Below, piece by piece: positions 13,701-26,000 of a stretch of 64,000 bases of DNA. The notes beneath the pieces were generated by a model, which searched no databases, was not told the DNA's origin, and worked only from the letters and a program-made list of their open reading frames with translations. Within the stretch, counting starts at the first letter, position 1, and every line of letters begins with the position of its first letter. A program made the position numbers and the translations under genes. The DNA lies in contig NC_058499.1 in the NCBI RefSeq assembly GCF_020382885.2, positions 554,501-618,500 on the forward strand. Reading direction: 5' to 3'. The stretch is from Scatophagus argus. Its lineage: Eukaryota > Chordata > Actinopteri > Scatophagidae.

Positions 13701-14940
13701 GAGTCTGCTCTCTTACCTGCACAGACCTGACTGATCACTGAGAGAGGTGTGTGTGAATGGTGTGAATGGCAGCCTGTGTCAGAGGGTCCACGTCTGAGAG
13801 AGGGGCTCTGATGAAGTCACTCAGCTTGCTGCTGTGACCTGAGTTTCAGTGTGGATGTTGAGTCTCAAACACGCTCCTGCTCCATGATGTTGATCTGCTG
13901 CAGCTGCAGTTTGTAAAAACAACAAGAGACAAACATCCTCCGACTGTTTGGAGCCCACAACTGATGGGGCTCACCTGGGAGTTGTGGTCCAAATCAGAAA
14001 TCCACATCACATCCTGGCTGCTCCCGCCTGTGGCTGCCTTCCAGCGTCTCTCCAGGGTTTAATTAGAGCCGCCGAGGTCTGCGTGAATAATGCAACACCT
14101 GAACTCACCTGAGTGAGCTGCTCAAACACGACGAACAACCGCAGGGAGGCAGAGAGAGCACCTCCCCATGGAGACAGAGAGGAGCAGCAGGAGCGGCTTC
14201 AGTCGCGACAACAGCAGGAGGATTCGCTCTGCATTCTGTAAAGCCAAAAAACACATTAAACAAACAAGAGAAATTAGTTAGTTGCAGTATATTTTACAAT
14301 GACAACACCTCACATGAAATCAACCTGTGACAGGAAGTCGTCAGACAGGCTGCTGGAGGGTGAGGACTGGGCTGGTTGTGCCACCTAGTGCTTGTTCTCA
14401 GTAACACACGAAAGGTTCACTCAGTCTGAATAGAAATGAAATCCTTCCATCAGTGCTGGATTACCTGGGACCCCAGACCCCCAGGGAGCCAAAGATCCTC
14501 AGATTACATAAATTGTACTTCATAAGAGTAATTACCAGTTTGTTTTGAAAGTTTGACTGTTAAATACAACATCAACTGAGGTTTAGTACTTTAGATGTGA
14601 ATCACATGGTGGGTTTTTTTTTGCACATTACATGTAAAAAATTAAATAAGTTAATTCACTGCCTTTTTAAACATTTCAACCTCAAAATGCAAACTCATCA
14701 CAAAATGATGTTCAGTTAATTTTTTGTTGGTCATATTCTGTATAGGTGATAAGCACTGATATGTAAATATCTCTGTCTATCTCTTTCACTCCACTTATTT
14801 TCTTTTAAAACACATTAACCTTCAAAACTCATTAGTTTTTACCGTTTCAAGCATTTAAACGCACCGCGTGGAGGCCGCGTTTACGTGGTGACAGTGAAAG
14901 CAGCGTGGGAACGTTTCCCAACCTCTGATTGGTCCGTTAG
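10791..14940. other. Intergenic region between immp2l and znf277
   Basis: No protein-coding exon is recognised in about 4.1 kb. An AT-rich tract lies at 10840-10940. Two small dyads are visible: ATGTGGGC/GCCCACAT with a 6-bp spacer (13184-13205), and GTTGC-TAT-GCAAC (13268-13280), which resembles an RFX X-box. DOCK4, which sits between IMMP2L and ZNF277 in human, is not seen here. Confidence 0.55.
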
Positions 14941-14980
14941 CCGCTGTTTTTACCACGTGATAGCGAAGATGGCCGCCTGC
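14920..14980 (+). promoter_or_regulatory. znf277: znf277 proximal promoter: inverted CCAAT, E-box and YY1-like site on the ATG
   Basis: An inverted CCAAT box (GATTGG) lies about 40 bp before the start codon, followed by a CACGTG E-box, and then AAGATGGCCGCC overlapping the ATG at 14969. AAGATGGCSGC is the YY1 consensus, which often lies at or just after the start site of TATA-less housekeeping genes. No TATA box is visible. The sites are read directly from the sequence; their activity is inferred. Confidence 0.5.
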
Positions 14981-17417
14981 ATCGGGAGTAAAGATGGTAT
15001 GTTAATGTTTTAAACATGTTTTGAGCTGGAGTGGATTTTTTGTCTGTAAATAAAACGCAGAGTCTACCAGACAGTAAACCAACAGAATCAGGATGAGCAC
15101 TACGATTTGTAATGTTGCTAAATAGCTAGCCGCCTGTGCTAACAGGCTGACTTCTCATAAATCCCATATATACACACAGCCGCACAACAAATAAAAACAA
15201 AAATATTTCAGTTAAAATCGCAGAAATAAGCAGCAGAAGTGTGTTTAAACAGCTTTAGCTTCTCTGCGCTCCGAGGTGTGACAGAAACAAGTGAGTTTGA
15301 CACAAAGAGCCTCAGACAAGACAACTTAAAATCCTGAAATGGCAGAAATAACATCTGAACGTAACATGTTGGTAACCGGGATACACCCAGAGTCACCAGG
15401 CCAGTTGTCCCACGTCCGCTGTGTGTGTGTGCGTTATTTAACACGGAGCTGCGTCTGTCAGGACGGGACAGCATACTGGAGCCGCTGTGCTTTCCAGAGC
15501 AGCCAGCTGAGGGTCCCAGCGCGGAGCTGCTGGTGTGTCTGTTGTGTCCGGAGTCGCTGCCCCTGCAGCAGAAAGACGCCCTCCTCAGGCACCTCCTGCT
15601 GGAGCACAAGCTGGTCATCGCAGACGTCAAACTGATCGCAGACCTACCAAAGTAAGACAACTGAACTCACTTCAGTTTAGCTCCTCTCAGACTCTCAGGT
15701 GGGGGGTTGGGATTTCACATCGATCAGGAAGTCAGTCTGCTTTGTTTGGCTTTAATTACTTTCACTTGTGTTCAGCAGGATGCAGTAGGGATGGGTGGTA
15801 TTGCAGTGTTACTGACTTTAGTGGGGTCATATTGAGATCAGGGCTGGGCGATCTGGCCAAAAAATAATATCACAATCTGTTTAATCATAGTCATGATCAC
15901 ATTTTCTCCGTTTGAAAGAGACTAGACTACAGACTACAACCACATCGGAACATTTCAGTAAAGATGGTCACCAAAGACAGGAAGAGCCACGTGCAGCAGG
16001 ACAGTAGAGCACATTAAACATTACATCTACAGTCATCATGCTGACTGCCATGATACGATCACGTTACAGTATGTTGTCCAGGTTTATGGAAGTGCAAACC
16101 AGTAAAATAAGTCTGCTTTCCACATGAGCGCTGGAACGTAGTTCATGCTGATTCGTTGGCTGTGATGCTGTCCACTCAGCTGGAGAGTCTGACGCTCTGA
16201 CGCTCTGATCGTCAGGTACGTGTTGTACTGGAAGGGCAGATTCTTGGAGCAGCCGCTCACAGAGTTCTGCAGCGTGATCAAGACGAACTCCACCGGCCCA
16301 GTTGGTGAGTTCACTGACATGCCGACATTCTCAGTACTTCTGACACACGCACAGGTTTCCACCCAGCTCTGCAGTCCCACAGCAGGTGTGAAGTTAGACT
16401 CTGGATGCACCGTAGGTTGGTAAAAACTGCTCTTTGGGAACAATGAAGAAGGACTTGCTGAAAATGTGTCCAGTTCAGTTCAGCTTTTCAGAAGTGACTG
16501 TGTGTGATGGTTTAGGTGAATATTTTACCTCGTTATCATGGCTGGTCTGTGCAGTCCCTGAACTGAGCTCCATCATCCAGCCCTCCACGGTGTTTTCAGT
16601 CTGAAAGCTGAGCTGGACGTCTTCTGTATGATGTGACACGACGTCCAAACTGTACGTTTCTCTGCTCTAACAAACAGTCGTGTCAACCTCCTTTTGTTCC
16701 TCCAGAGAAACAGGAGGACTACTTCCTGCTGTGTGACGTCCTTCCAGAGGACCGAATCCTCAGAGAGAAGCTCCAGCAGAAACGACTGGTCAGGATGTGA
16801 CACCAAGTCCCACACACAACTTTACAGTTTTTTGGGCTCAGAATGAGATTTTCAGATTTCTTCTTTCACCTGTTTGTCCCGTCTGTGGTGTTTCTCTGAC
16901 TCTGTTGGTCCTCCACAGGAGGAGGTGCTGGAGCAGCAGCAGGCGGAGAGAGAAGATAGCAGCTTCCATCATCTCTGCATGTTCTGCAGCGAAGAGTTCA
17001 CTGGAAACAGGTGCTGCAGTACACTTTAACGAGTTAGAAACAGCACTGAGGAGTTTGTTCATTTGAAAACACGCTGAGCTCTGAGCTCGCTGCTTCCTGC
17101 TGAAGATGGGACTCAAACAGCTCACACACTTTTGGTTTCATTCTAATCCTTCCACCGTCTTCTTTTCAGGGCGTCTCTGCTCAACCACATGGCCAGAGAG
17201 CATTCGTTCAGCATCGGCCTGCCCGACAACATCGTCTACTGCAAACAGTTTTTGGAAACACTGCAGAACAAACTAGACAGGTGAGACGACTCGAACGCCC
17301 CAAACCGCGGCTCAGTTTATCCCTCCAGCGCTTCACACCACAACCGAAATTAGTGCCATTCGTTTTGTTATTCAGATTCAGTGAAGAAACAGCCATGACT
17401 GCAGCCCCCCCACCCCC

Positions 17418-17458
<41 letters not shown>

Positions 17459-19683
17459 TGTGGATCCTTGGTTTACTGTGACTCTCCTTTCAGTCTGCAG
17501 TGTCTCTACTGTGAGAAAACCTTCCGAGACAAAACCACACTGAAGGATCACATGAGGAAGAAAGCTCACCGCCGCATCAACGCCAACAACCGTGAATACG
17601 ACCGCTTCTACGTCATCAACTACCTGGTAAAACAGGTCGATTTGCACTGAGTGTTCGTCTGAGGAGGTTTCAGCAGTGACAGAACATGTCAAAAGTACCA
17701 CAGCAGCGTCTAGTTTTGGTAAAATCATGAAGTTTTGAACAAACTGAGAATGCTAGTGAGACGGATGAAAGTCCAGCCAGAATCAGAATCAGAATCAGAA
17801 TTCCTTTATTTATCCCTGAAGGGCCTCCGGTGAAAACAGAGCTGCAACCAGAAACCGTTTGGCACCTTAACTTGATCAGTAACAAATAATCACTAGTCAG
17901 ATGGAGGAGCAGTTTGAGCAGCAGGTGTACTTCAGGTGGAGGATCAGAGGACCTTTTTCTCTTCATGGCGTGTTTGTCTCGTCTCAGGAACTGGGGAAGA
18001 CCTGGGAGGAAGTGCAGAGTGAGGATGACCGTGAGCTGGTAGACGATGAAGATGAGTAAGTATCAAACATTCGGATTTTACAGAGCATCTATAAACGTCT
18101 CCTCTGAAGACCCAGCTTCCTGTCTGTGACACGTGCCCAATAATCTGACCTGAGAGCTGTTGTCCGCGCTGTCCGATTCTCTGATTGTCCGCAGCGATTG
18201 GTCGGACTGGCAGGCTCATCCAGTGTCAGCTGTGTGTCTGTTCTGTGATCGCCAGTCAGAGACGATGGACCAGATCTACACACACATGAAGGTACAGAAG
18301 CTCTGCTGAGCAGAACGTGTCCGTGACTGTCAGTGAACGCGCCGCTCGGAGGGAGGCAGCAGGCCGAGACGTTTTACTAAGTGTAGACAGAGAGACCCTC
18401 ACAGTCTCAGTGTTTTGCGGATAAAACAATAAATTAATTTTAAAATGTGCAACTCATGTCTGTCCGTCTGCCTGTCGTCAAAATGTCCACGTCATTATCT
18501 GATTGGTTACGTGTCACAAGCCTGTCACTGAAGTACAGGATTTCATTTCATTGTTGTAGTTACTTTCCATCACTGGAAATTCTAAACACTGAGATTTTCA
18601 TTTTTACTGCAAATGTCTAACAGTTTCACATATCAATCGTCAGTCTCCGTGATCACTTATAATTGATGTTGGTCTAGAAGAAACTGATCAGTTGATCACA
18701 AACTCAAATAATAAAAAAAAACCCCACAGGTTTAATAAGATAAGTCTTTAATCTGATGTTGCAGCCACACACACTCTGATTGCTCCTTCTGTTTCTTAGG
18801 AAGCTCACAGCTTTGATCTCCACAAGCTGAAGACCGAACTCAGTGAGTGAAAGTGTAGCAGCAGACTCAGCTGATTGCACAAGTGATAATTCAGCGGTTT
18901 GGGTCGATATTTGATAGCACGTACGTTAAGCTGCGTCAGGGTCAGGGTGTTGATACACGCCCTCGTGTGCTCCTTAGATCTCAGGTTCTACCAGCAGGTG
19001 AAACTGGTCAACTTCATCCGGCGGCAGATCCACCAGAGTCGCTGCTACGGCTGCCAGGAGAAGTTTGACTGCAGAGAGGACGTCCTGCGACACATCGAGG
19101 CCGAGGGCCACGTGATGAAGCTTCCCGACATGTCGACCTGGAACCAGCCCCAGTAAGTTCACGTTTGACCGCCAGTCGTGTTAAATGCTTTAACGCATGT
19201 GAGTTTAAATCACTAATCTGTGAGCTTGAATTCATTCCTGCAACACTTCCTGAACTCTGTAGTCCCCACACTGACAATACAGTTGCCTAGTAACAGATAA
19301 AGAATTACAAAAGGAGCGATCAGCCATTAAAATTTCTCTTTTTTCTTTTGCGGTATCGGTTTCTTTGATGTGACCTGTTTTAATATCCTTTAGCCTCAGC
19401 GCGATGTCTGTGGTGTGTTACAGACCTGAGGTGTCACACATGTTGTCGTACAACTCGACACTTTCTAAAGCGCTAACGTGCACCTGTCCTCAGGTACTAC
19501 TTCCCCACGTACGAGAACGACGCCCTCCTGTGTACGCTGTCCGACAGCGACGAGGACGTCAGTGATGAGACGAGTCACGCCGAGGACGTCCCGGTTATCG
19601 CAGAGGACATCTCCGACCTCAGAGCGCTGAAACAGACGAGCGTCCTCAGCCAGCTGCTGAAGCACAGAGGCTCCAGCAGCTAA
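14969..19683 (+). CDS. znf277: ZNF277, C2H2 zinc-finger protein (complete, 12 coding exons, 432 aa)
   Basis: Exons: 14969-14996, 15462-15651, 16216-16304, 16706-16788, 16919-17010, 17170-17280, 17494-17626, 17988-18055, 18195-18291, 18800-18842, 18978-19152 and 19494-19683. All introns are GT-AG and phases agree throughout. The protein has five C2H2-type fingers at about residues 35-58, 150-172, 201-223, 279-300 and 334-356. Family hallmarks include HKLVIADVKLIADLPKYVLYW, DYFLLCDVLPEDRI, NREYDRFYVINYLELGK, FYQQVKLVNFIRRQIHQ and YYFPTYENDALLCTLSDS. The length is close to human ZNF277 (about 450 aa), with a shorter N-terminus. The family is a nuclear zinc-finger protein linked in the literature to Polycomb (BMI1) targeting and to ribosomal protein uS5. 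The start is chosen from the short first exon with a strong context. Its 3' end converges on the kinesin gene. Confidence 0.96.
17421..17457. repeat. (CA)n microsatellite in znf277 intron 6
   Basis: An uninterrupted CA run follows a C-rich stretch (17405-17420). It ends about 36 bp before the exon 7 acceptor, in the usual branch-point and pyrimidine-tract interval. Confidence 0.9.
17776..17830. repeat. AATCAGAATCAG-type repeat tail in znf277 intron 7
   Basis: AATCAGAATCAGAATCAGAATTCCTTTATTTATCC resembles the reverse complement of a LINE-type 3' tail with a short tandem hexamer. A similar word pair (CTTTATTGATCCC ... ATCAGAATCAGAATC) occurs at 47496-47550. Both look like short retrotransposon 3' ends. 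Confidence 0.45.
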
Positions 19684-19856
19684 GACGACAGACAGTTTGG
19701 AGTCATGACACGGCTGGACCTCCATCTGTTGTCTTTTGGACGGGAGACTTTCTTTACCACAGATGATTGTGCACCCTCCATGCAGTTTAAAAGCTTCAAA
19801 GTGCAGACTCTGCTCAGATGTTGGTGAGCAGTTCAGCCACTAATTTCCAATCAAGC

Positions 19857-19862
19857 AATAAA
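19857..19862 (+). terminator. znf277: znf277 poly(A) signal AATAAA
   Basis: A canonical AATAAA hexamer lies 174 bases after the znf277 TAA stop, followed by a TG-rich stretch (GTGTTTGCTCC) that could serve as the downstream element. The candidate poly(A) signal of the opposite kinesin gene lies 34 bp further on. Confidence 0.75.
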
Positions 19863-19895
19863 GATAAGTGCAGACGTGTTTGCTCCAATGTCAGG

Positions 19896-19901
19896 TTTAT
19901 T
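19896..19901 (-). terminator. Kinesin gene poly(A) signal AATAAA (minus strand)
   Basis: TTTATT on the plus strand reads AATAAA on the minus strand, about 120 bases after the kinesin stop codon. It lies only 34 bp beyond the znf277 signal, so the 3' ends of the two convergent genes probably overlap or nearly touch. Confidence 0.6.
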
Positions 19902-20019
19902 AAAGTGAAAACTAAAGCACAACACTGAGCTGTGACACTTCACACCGCAGACACACAGCACGAGACAAACCAAAAGCCTCTTCCACCTCTCTGTGAAATA
20001 AACCTTGTGGCTGTTTGGT

Positions 20020-23000
20020 CTACTTGGCAGACTTGTTGTTTTTAGCTGGTATGATGTTCTGCGTCGCTTTTCCGAGTGAAACCTGCCGTATGGTGGAACC
20101 GAACTGCAGCGTGCTCAGCGTCTCCGCCGCGTCCTTCACGTCTGGACTCACATTCACAAACACACAGCACTGCAGAGGAAGCAGAGGACAGCCTCAGAGG
20201 TTAGTCACAAAGCATGGCCGACAGCGGAGGTGAACACCTGAGGCCCAGTGCTGTCAAACTGCAAGTGTGCAGGCCTTTAGCAGAACATCAAACTGATTAT
20301 TTGAACTACATAAGAGCAAGCCATGTTGGAATAAGACGTAACATCAGCACAGTTTCTCATTTTAACCACTCATTCAACTCGGTAGTGTTTTTACTACTAC
20401 CGGTAACTCCATGTTGGCAGTAAAAAGATGTGTAGCGTTCACCTTTGCGTCTCCACTGAGGCAGGGCTGCAGGAGGTGAGTGAGTTTAGAGTTCCTGAAC
20501 GGGACGTGGAGGGCGTTACACTTCAGAGCACTGAAGACCTGGAGGTGAGACAACGGCAACGTTTAACCGGACCGAACAGGAGGAGATCTGAGACTTGTGA
20601 ATGTTTATGGCTGGTGGTTTGCTATGTTTACATCGACATATAAAGATGGCCGACACATCTCCACTTCTTCCCACTGAACAAAAGTGAAGCCAAAATCTCC
20701 CTGGTACGAGTGCTGCCATTTTGTTCTGGTGATGTCATTTGAAGCCAGAGTCAGTAGAGATCGGGAGGATGAGCTGTCGTATTGAGTTCCCACCCACACA
20801 CCTGTCTGACCCAATCAGGAGCAGCGCTCAGCTGTCAATCATGACAATTCAGTCCTGTTTTATAACATCAAATAACTAATTTAAACCAAACTAATCAGAA
20901 AAATGAACACTTGAGCAAACATCAGAGTGATAAGAACAACCAAAAATGACAGAAACCATCTTTGGGAAAAATCTATTTTACTCTGAGTTTGTAGTTTGGT
21001 TCACGTGCCATGTGCTGACACGGAAGGGGAGGAGCTTACGAACTGTACTGCAGCCACCAGATGTTTGGGCTTCGCTTTTAGGGAGCTGGCATGTCGTCCA
21101 TGTTTATATAAACTAAACTTCCTGCTGTGTAGCTAGCTAATTAAGCTAACAGCGACCTGGATGAATTGGTTGGCAGTACACACACGTCCATATCATAACG
21201 TGGTTTCAGGTTTCACGTACAAAAAAAGTGGCAAATGCGAAACTAATTCTAATTAATTATACCGAGAATGCACGGGCCTGGAGCCGAGCCAGGTGAGTCC
21301 TCAGTGTGTCTGTGTACCTGTCCCAGTGCTGTCAGTGACTTGTTGATGGCGGCTGCCTCCACCAGCCTCTGACCCTCAGCTTCAGTCTTGGAGATTCGTT
21401 CGGATCCAGCGAGATCACACAAGGTGAGTGTGCCACGAGACGTCAGTCCTGACATTTGGTCTGAGCCTTGCACCTCCAGCGCCACCAGCAGGTGAGACCG
21501 AGAGCTGAGGAAGAGGAACATCATGCCTTCACTAAGTCTGAACTTCGTCAACCTTTGCTCCTGTGTTAGCATTAGAGCAGCACCTCTGTGTGTTCATCTT
21601 GGTTGAAGCGATCTTTCTGTTCTTTTCACCCATCTCCATGACACTCAGGATGTCAGCCTCGGTCTGGACCTGGGTCTGGGTCAGTCCTGGGATGGACACG
21701 GACTTGCCCTGGACTCTGATGTCCAGAGCAGAAGCGGCGGTTTTGGCCAAAAGGTCGTTCAAACTGTCATTATAAATCTCCAACATGGAAATCTGAAAAC
21801 AGGCACAAACACGTTCATCTGTGTGCAGAAGTTCATGTTCAACAAAAATGAATTCTTAATTTTATACTTTGAAATGCATTGTGTGCATTTTACTGATAAT
21901 AATACCGATAGTAATAAGTGAGCTGTGAGTAAATTTCTGATTTGGGTGACCTGTGACATTTTGATTTGATCTTCAGATCCCCATGAAAGCCAAGTGAAGC
22001 CGCACCTTCAGAGTGTAGGAAACCTTGCCTTTCTCTGCACAGACGCGTAGAAGTTCTCGTATGGACCTGAGGAAACGAACAGACGCGTTAGTGACAGGAA
22101 GTCCCCTGTGGGGTAAGAGGAGAAGGCGGCGAGCAGAGCTTCGTGTTGCTGTGGTTTGTCTCCTCTCTGAAGGGAAACTCCACCGCTCTGTGGAAACTGA
22201 GCTGCTGCCTCACCTCATCACGTATTGATGAAGGCTTGTCAGGTGACACGTCGCATAATGACACACAATTAGTCTCATTTGGCCCCTGACTGGCACGAGG
22301 ATTTTAAAGGCGTTTGCTTGATAAAAGCTCTCTAGGTTTTAAAACAGACAGACCTCAAACCGAAACCCGACGTTTATGCTCGCCATGAAAGTGTGAAACC
22401 AGGCGCCTCCTCATCCACTTTGTAATAATCTTAAATTTCAGAGGTGGCTTTTATTTTACTATTTTCTCCTATCGAACACATCTGCAACATTATTCAGCAT
22501 GCTTGCACCAGTGGGTCACTGAGGCCTGAGCCTTTTATCCAGATTACGAGGACAAACCTGGACGCAGCAAAGCATTAGAGTCCAGGATGTTTTCTCTGAA
22601 GTTCATTCTCATATCTGAAAACTCTGACCTGATATTGACTCCAGGATTTTCCTTGCTGCCCATCATGGTGTATGTCTTTCCTGAGCCCGTTTGTCCATAG
22701 GCCAATATGCAGACGTTATATCCGTCCACACAGGAAGTTATCAACGGCAGGGTTCCTGCGAACACGTCCTCCTGCAGAGAGGAAGGAGGAGGAGGAGATA
22801 CAAGATGGACATCAGTACAAAGAAAAGAGGTTGTTTTTGTGTGTCCTCCAAAATCGAAAATAATAAAGACTGCTGAAGAAGACTTGAAAGGCTGGTTTGT
22901 AACTTGTATGCTGTAAACGTCCTTAACGTCCTTCTGAGCTGAAAACCACAGACTTTCATGAGAAAGAGGTTCTGGATTTCAGCAGTACTCGTCTCTTTCA

Positions 23001-26000
23001 AAATAATGTTTCAACATTATGAGACAGTGTGTGTCGTGTGCCGTCAAGCAAACTAAAAACCACTTTTAATAGATGGATGCCTGCTTCTCTAAGAAGGCCC
23101 AGAGCTCGTTTAGGTCTGCAGCTCATTAAGGCTCATTAAGGCCTTTCCAACCAACAAATTCACAGCACTGCTGCGGTAACAGCATCACACTTCAAATTGT
23201 AAGAAACCAGGATCACAATATTTAAGAAAAGGTTTGTGCCACTGAGTTCTAACTCTTCAGTGAAATAAACTCTTCACACACAAAATTAATAATCAGTGTA
23301 TCTTGTGGCATCCTTTAACATTTCACCTGAGTTTCTTGGTCCCCCGTCTTTGCTGATGAGCTGGAGAGGTACAGGTGAGTCATTACCTGCGTGCTGCTTT
23401 GATGGTAGACCTTGTCAAACTGGAACTTCTTCCTGCTTCCCTTCTGGACAACCAGCACCTCCTGGTCATCGATGGTCTCCAGACAGGAGCTGGAAGTTGT
23501 GGTCTTCCTGCAGCGACAGAACACCCGGATGTTTCCCTGCAGCTCCAGCAGCTTGTTGTACAGACTCTTCCTCTCCACCGCCTCCTTCCTATAGAGGGAT
23601 CGCAGCTCCTCCACTTCCCCGGCGGCCTCCTGCTCCACCAGGGTCCACTTTGTGGCAGCGGCCTTCAGCTGCTCCAGCTGGTTCTTCATGTCGGTCAGCG
23701 CCTGGTAAACTGTAGATCGCAGCTGCTTGTTGGAGACATTCAGTTCGCGGGTCAGTCGGCTCACCTGGCGGAGCTGGCTGGGTTCCATGGCGGGTTTGTT
23801 GATGGCTTTGGCAGGTGGGACAGCAGGAGGATCCCTCCTGCGGTTCAGGAGGGACCGGATCTTCTCCCGAGCCTCTTGCTGATCAGCCTCAAGTTCAGCC
23901 AACTTCTGATTCAGGTGCTGGACAACATCGTTGAGGTAACGCACTTCCCTTGTCAGGTAGCCGTTCCTCTGAAAGAGATTGTCTGCCTCTTTCGCTTTGC
24001 TTTGGAGTTTCTTCCTCAGATCCTCGATGACCCTGTCCCGCTCCAGGAGGGCCCTGCCGGGTGAGGTTAATGATCAACTCCTGCTTGATGTATACGTGAC
24101 CCACCCTGGGGCAACAGCGCAGGATAAATGCTGCGTTCCATTTGAACTGGGAAGCCAAAAATTTGAACTAAATTGTCTCCTGAAGTTGAGGGAACTGCCA
24201 ACAGGATTGAAAGCAGTAGTAGAATATTCTTCTCTTCTGTCTTATTTGTGTCCCCGTCCAGGTTCTATCTGTGGACATGTTGCTAAAGTGTTTGGAAGTG
24301 TAAAATACGGCGTGATACGTCATCACTTGGTATTGTATTGCTAACAGTGGCTAGAGATGGCTGTACTGGACCACAGTCCAGTGTGACGTAAAAGCCAGCT
24401 CTGACTTCCAAGATGAATGAAACGCAGCACAGCTCCCTTAGTTCCTAAGAGCCTAAATCACAGGTCAAATTTGGTCAGATATAAAGTCCATCTTAGTGAA
24501 GACTGTCCAGAAAGACAGAGACAAGATGGCAGACAGAAACGCACAGTAACAAAACTTCCAGCGTAAGCACAGCTGAGCCAACAAATGAGCTGAATGTCGG
24601 CTGAGGAACATACAGAGCTGACAATGACAAGACACAGTACAGCGTGAACTCTATGCCGCCCCATCAAGACCAGCTTTTTTGCTGCACTTGTGGTAAAGAT
24701 CTACCAGCAGCTAAGTTGTTTTCCATGCACTACATGTACGTGAGTGATGAGGCGTGAACAGTGGACTACCAGCCTCGCTCCACTTCCGGGCTCATTTGAA
24801 TCCGTTTCAGTGCTGATGTTGTGTTTGCTGCAGACCTGAATGAGTTGAGGTCGGTGTAGTTCTGACTGCTGCTCGCAGACGCCTGCAGGAGGATTTCTCC
24901 AAACATGGTGAGGTAGACGGAGATGACCTCTTCAGGGTCATAGTTGCACTGCCTGAGTGCTGCAGTGATCTCCTTCTGGTCCACCAGACCTGGCAGGGTG
25001 GACTGGAACACAGAGCAGAAGACACATGTGGGATATGGGCCTGATACTCCTGTGAGAATGACCATACAAGACTGAGGGATATGCAAAGGAGCACCAGAGT
25101 CTTCCTCACCATGACTTGTTGGACTCGAGCTTTGACAAACTCAACATTTACTTCCCACTGCAGAGGCAGCAGCAGCCACATGCCTGACTGAGGATCCCAG
25201 AACCTGCAGATATTCACTCGCTCCTGGAAAACATCAGGACAAGATGAGCGAGCAGAGCTTGCAAATATAAAGCTAAAAGTAGGAGGAATGAATAGAAACA
25301 GAAGACCTTAAACTTCATTGTTGATATTTTAGCTGTGGGAGCTGCAGGTCCAGGCTCACCTCGAACATGTAGGTCATGACGGTTCCCTTGCCCTGGATGT
25401 AGATGCTGCTGATGCGATCATCCTCTCCGACCAGCGGCTGGCTGTTGGCCGGAGTCTGGAGCTGACTGGAGCCCTGTAGGGACAAAAAACTGATCAGAGT
25501 TCGGTGCCCTGCTGCTGAATTTGTAGTTTGTGGTGAGACTTGTGACAAACAGACCTCACTGTTGGTGGTGATGAAGTGTCCCTGACTGAACCACTCCTTT
25601 GGAAATGGCTGCAGGTTCTGATGAAGACAACAAGGAGTCAAATATAACAAATGAAGAAATCATCAAAGCAGGTTAAAATGAACTTCAGTGAGTTTCGTCA
25701 GCCAACATGAAACCACCAGAATCAAACTTCCTCAAAGGTGACTTCGGATCCTTTTGGTTTTGCACTCGAAGACGATGAGACTCGTGTGGTTCATCTTGGT
25801 AAGCAGAGAGACCAAAGTGGAAAAGACTGATAGGGTCTGCAGGCAGATTTTGGGGGTGAAACAAGACAAACAGGAAGATGGGGCTGTTCTTCAGCTAAGT
25901 TTCAGGTGGTGGACGAAGAGAGACGCTCATTATGGAGACAGAGAAAGACCCTTTAACTCGACATCATGACTGAATGCTACTGTTATGTGGTGATGCGTCC

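Noticed and set aside
15208..15660. A 150-codon minus-strand frame
   Set aside because: It is the antisense of znf277 exon 2 and neighbouring intron.
23375..24064. A 229-codon plus-strand frame
   Set aside because: It is the antisense shadow of kinesin exon 8, whose minus-strand frame carries the coiled coil and motor motifs.
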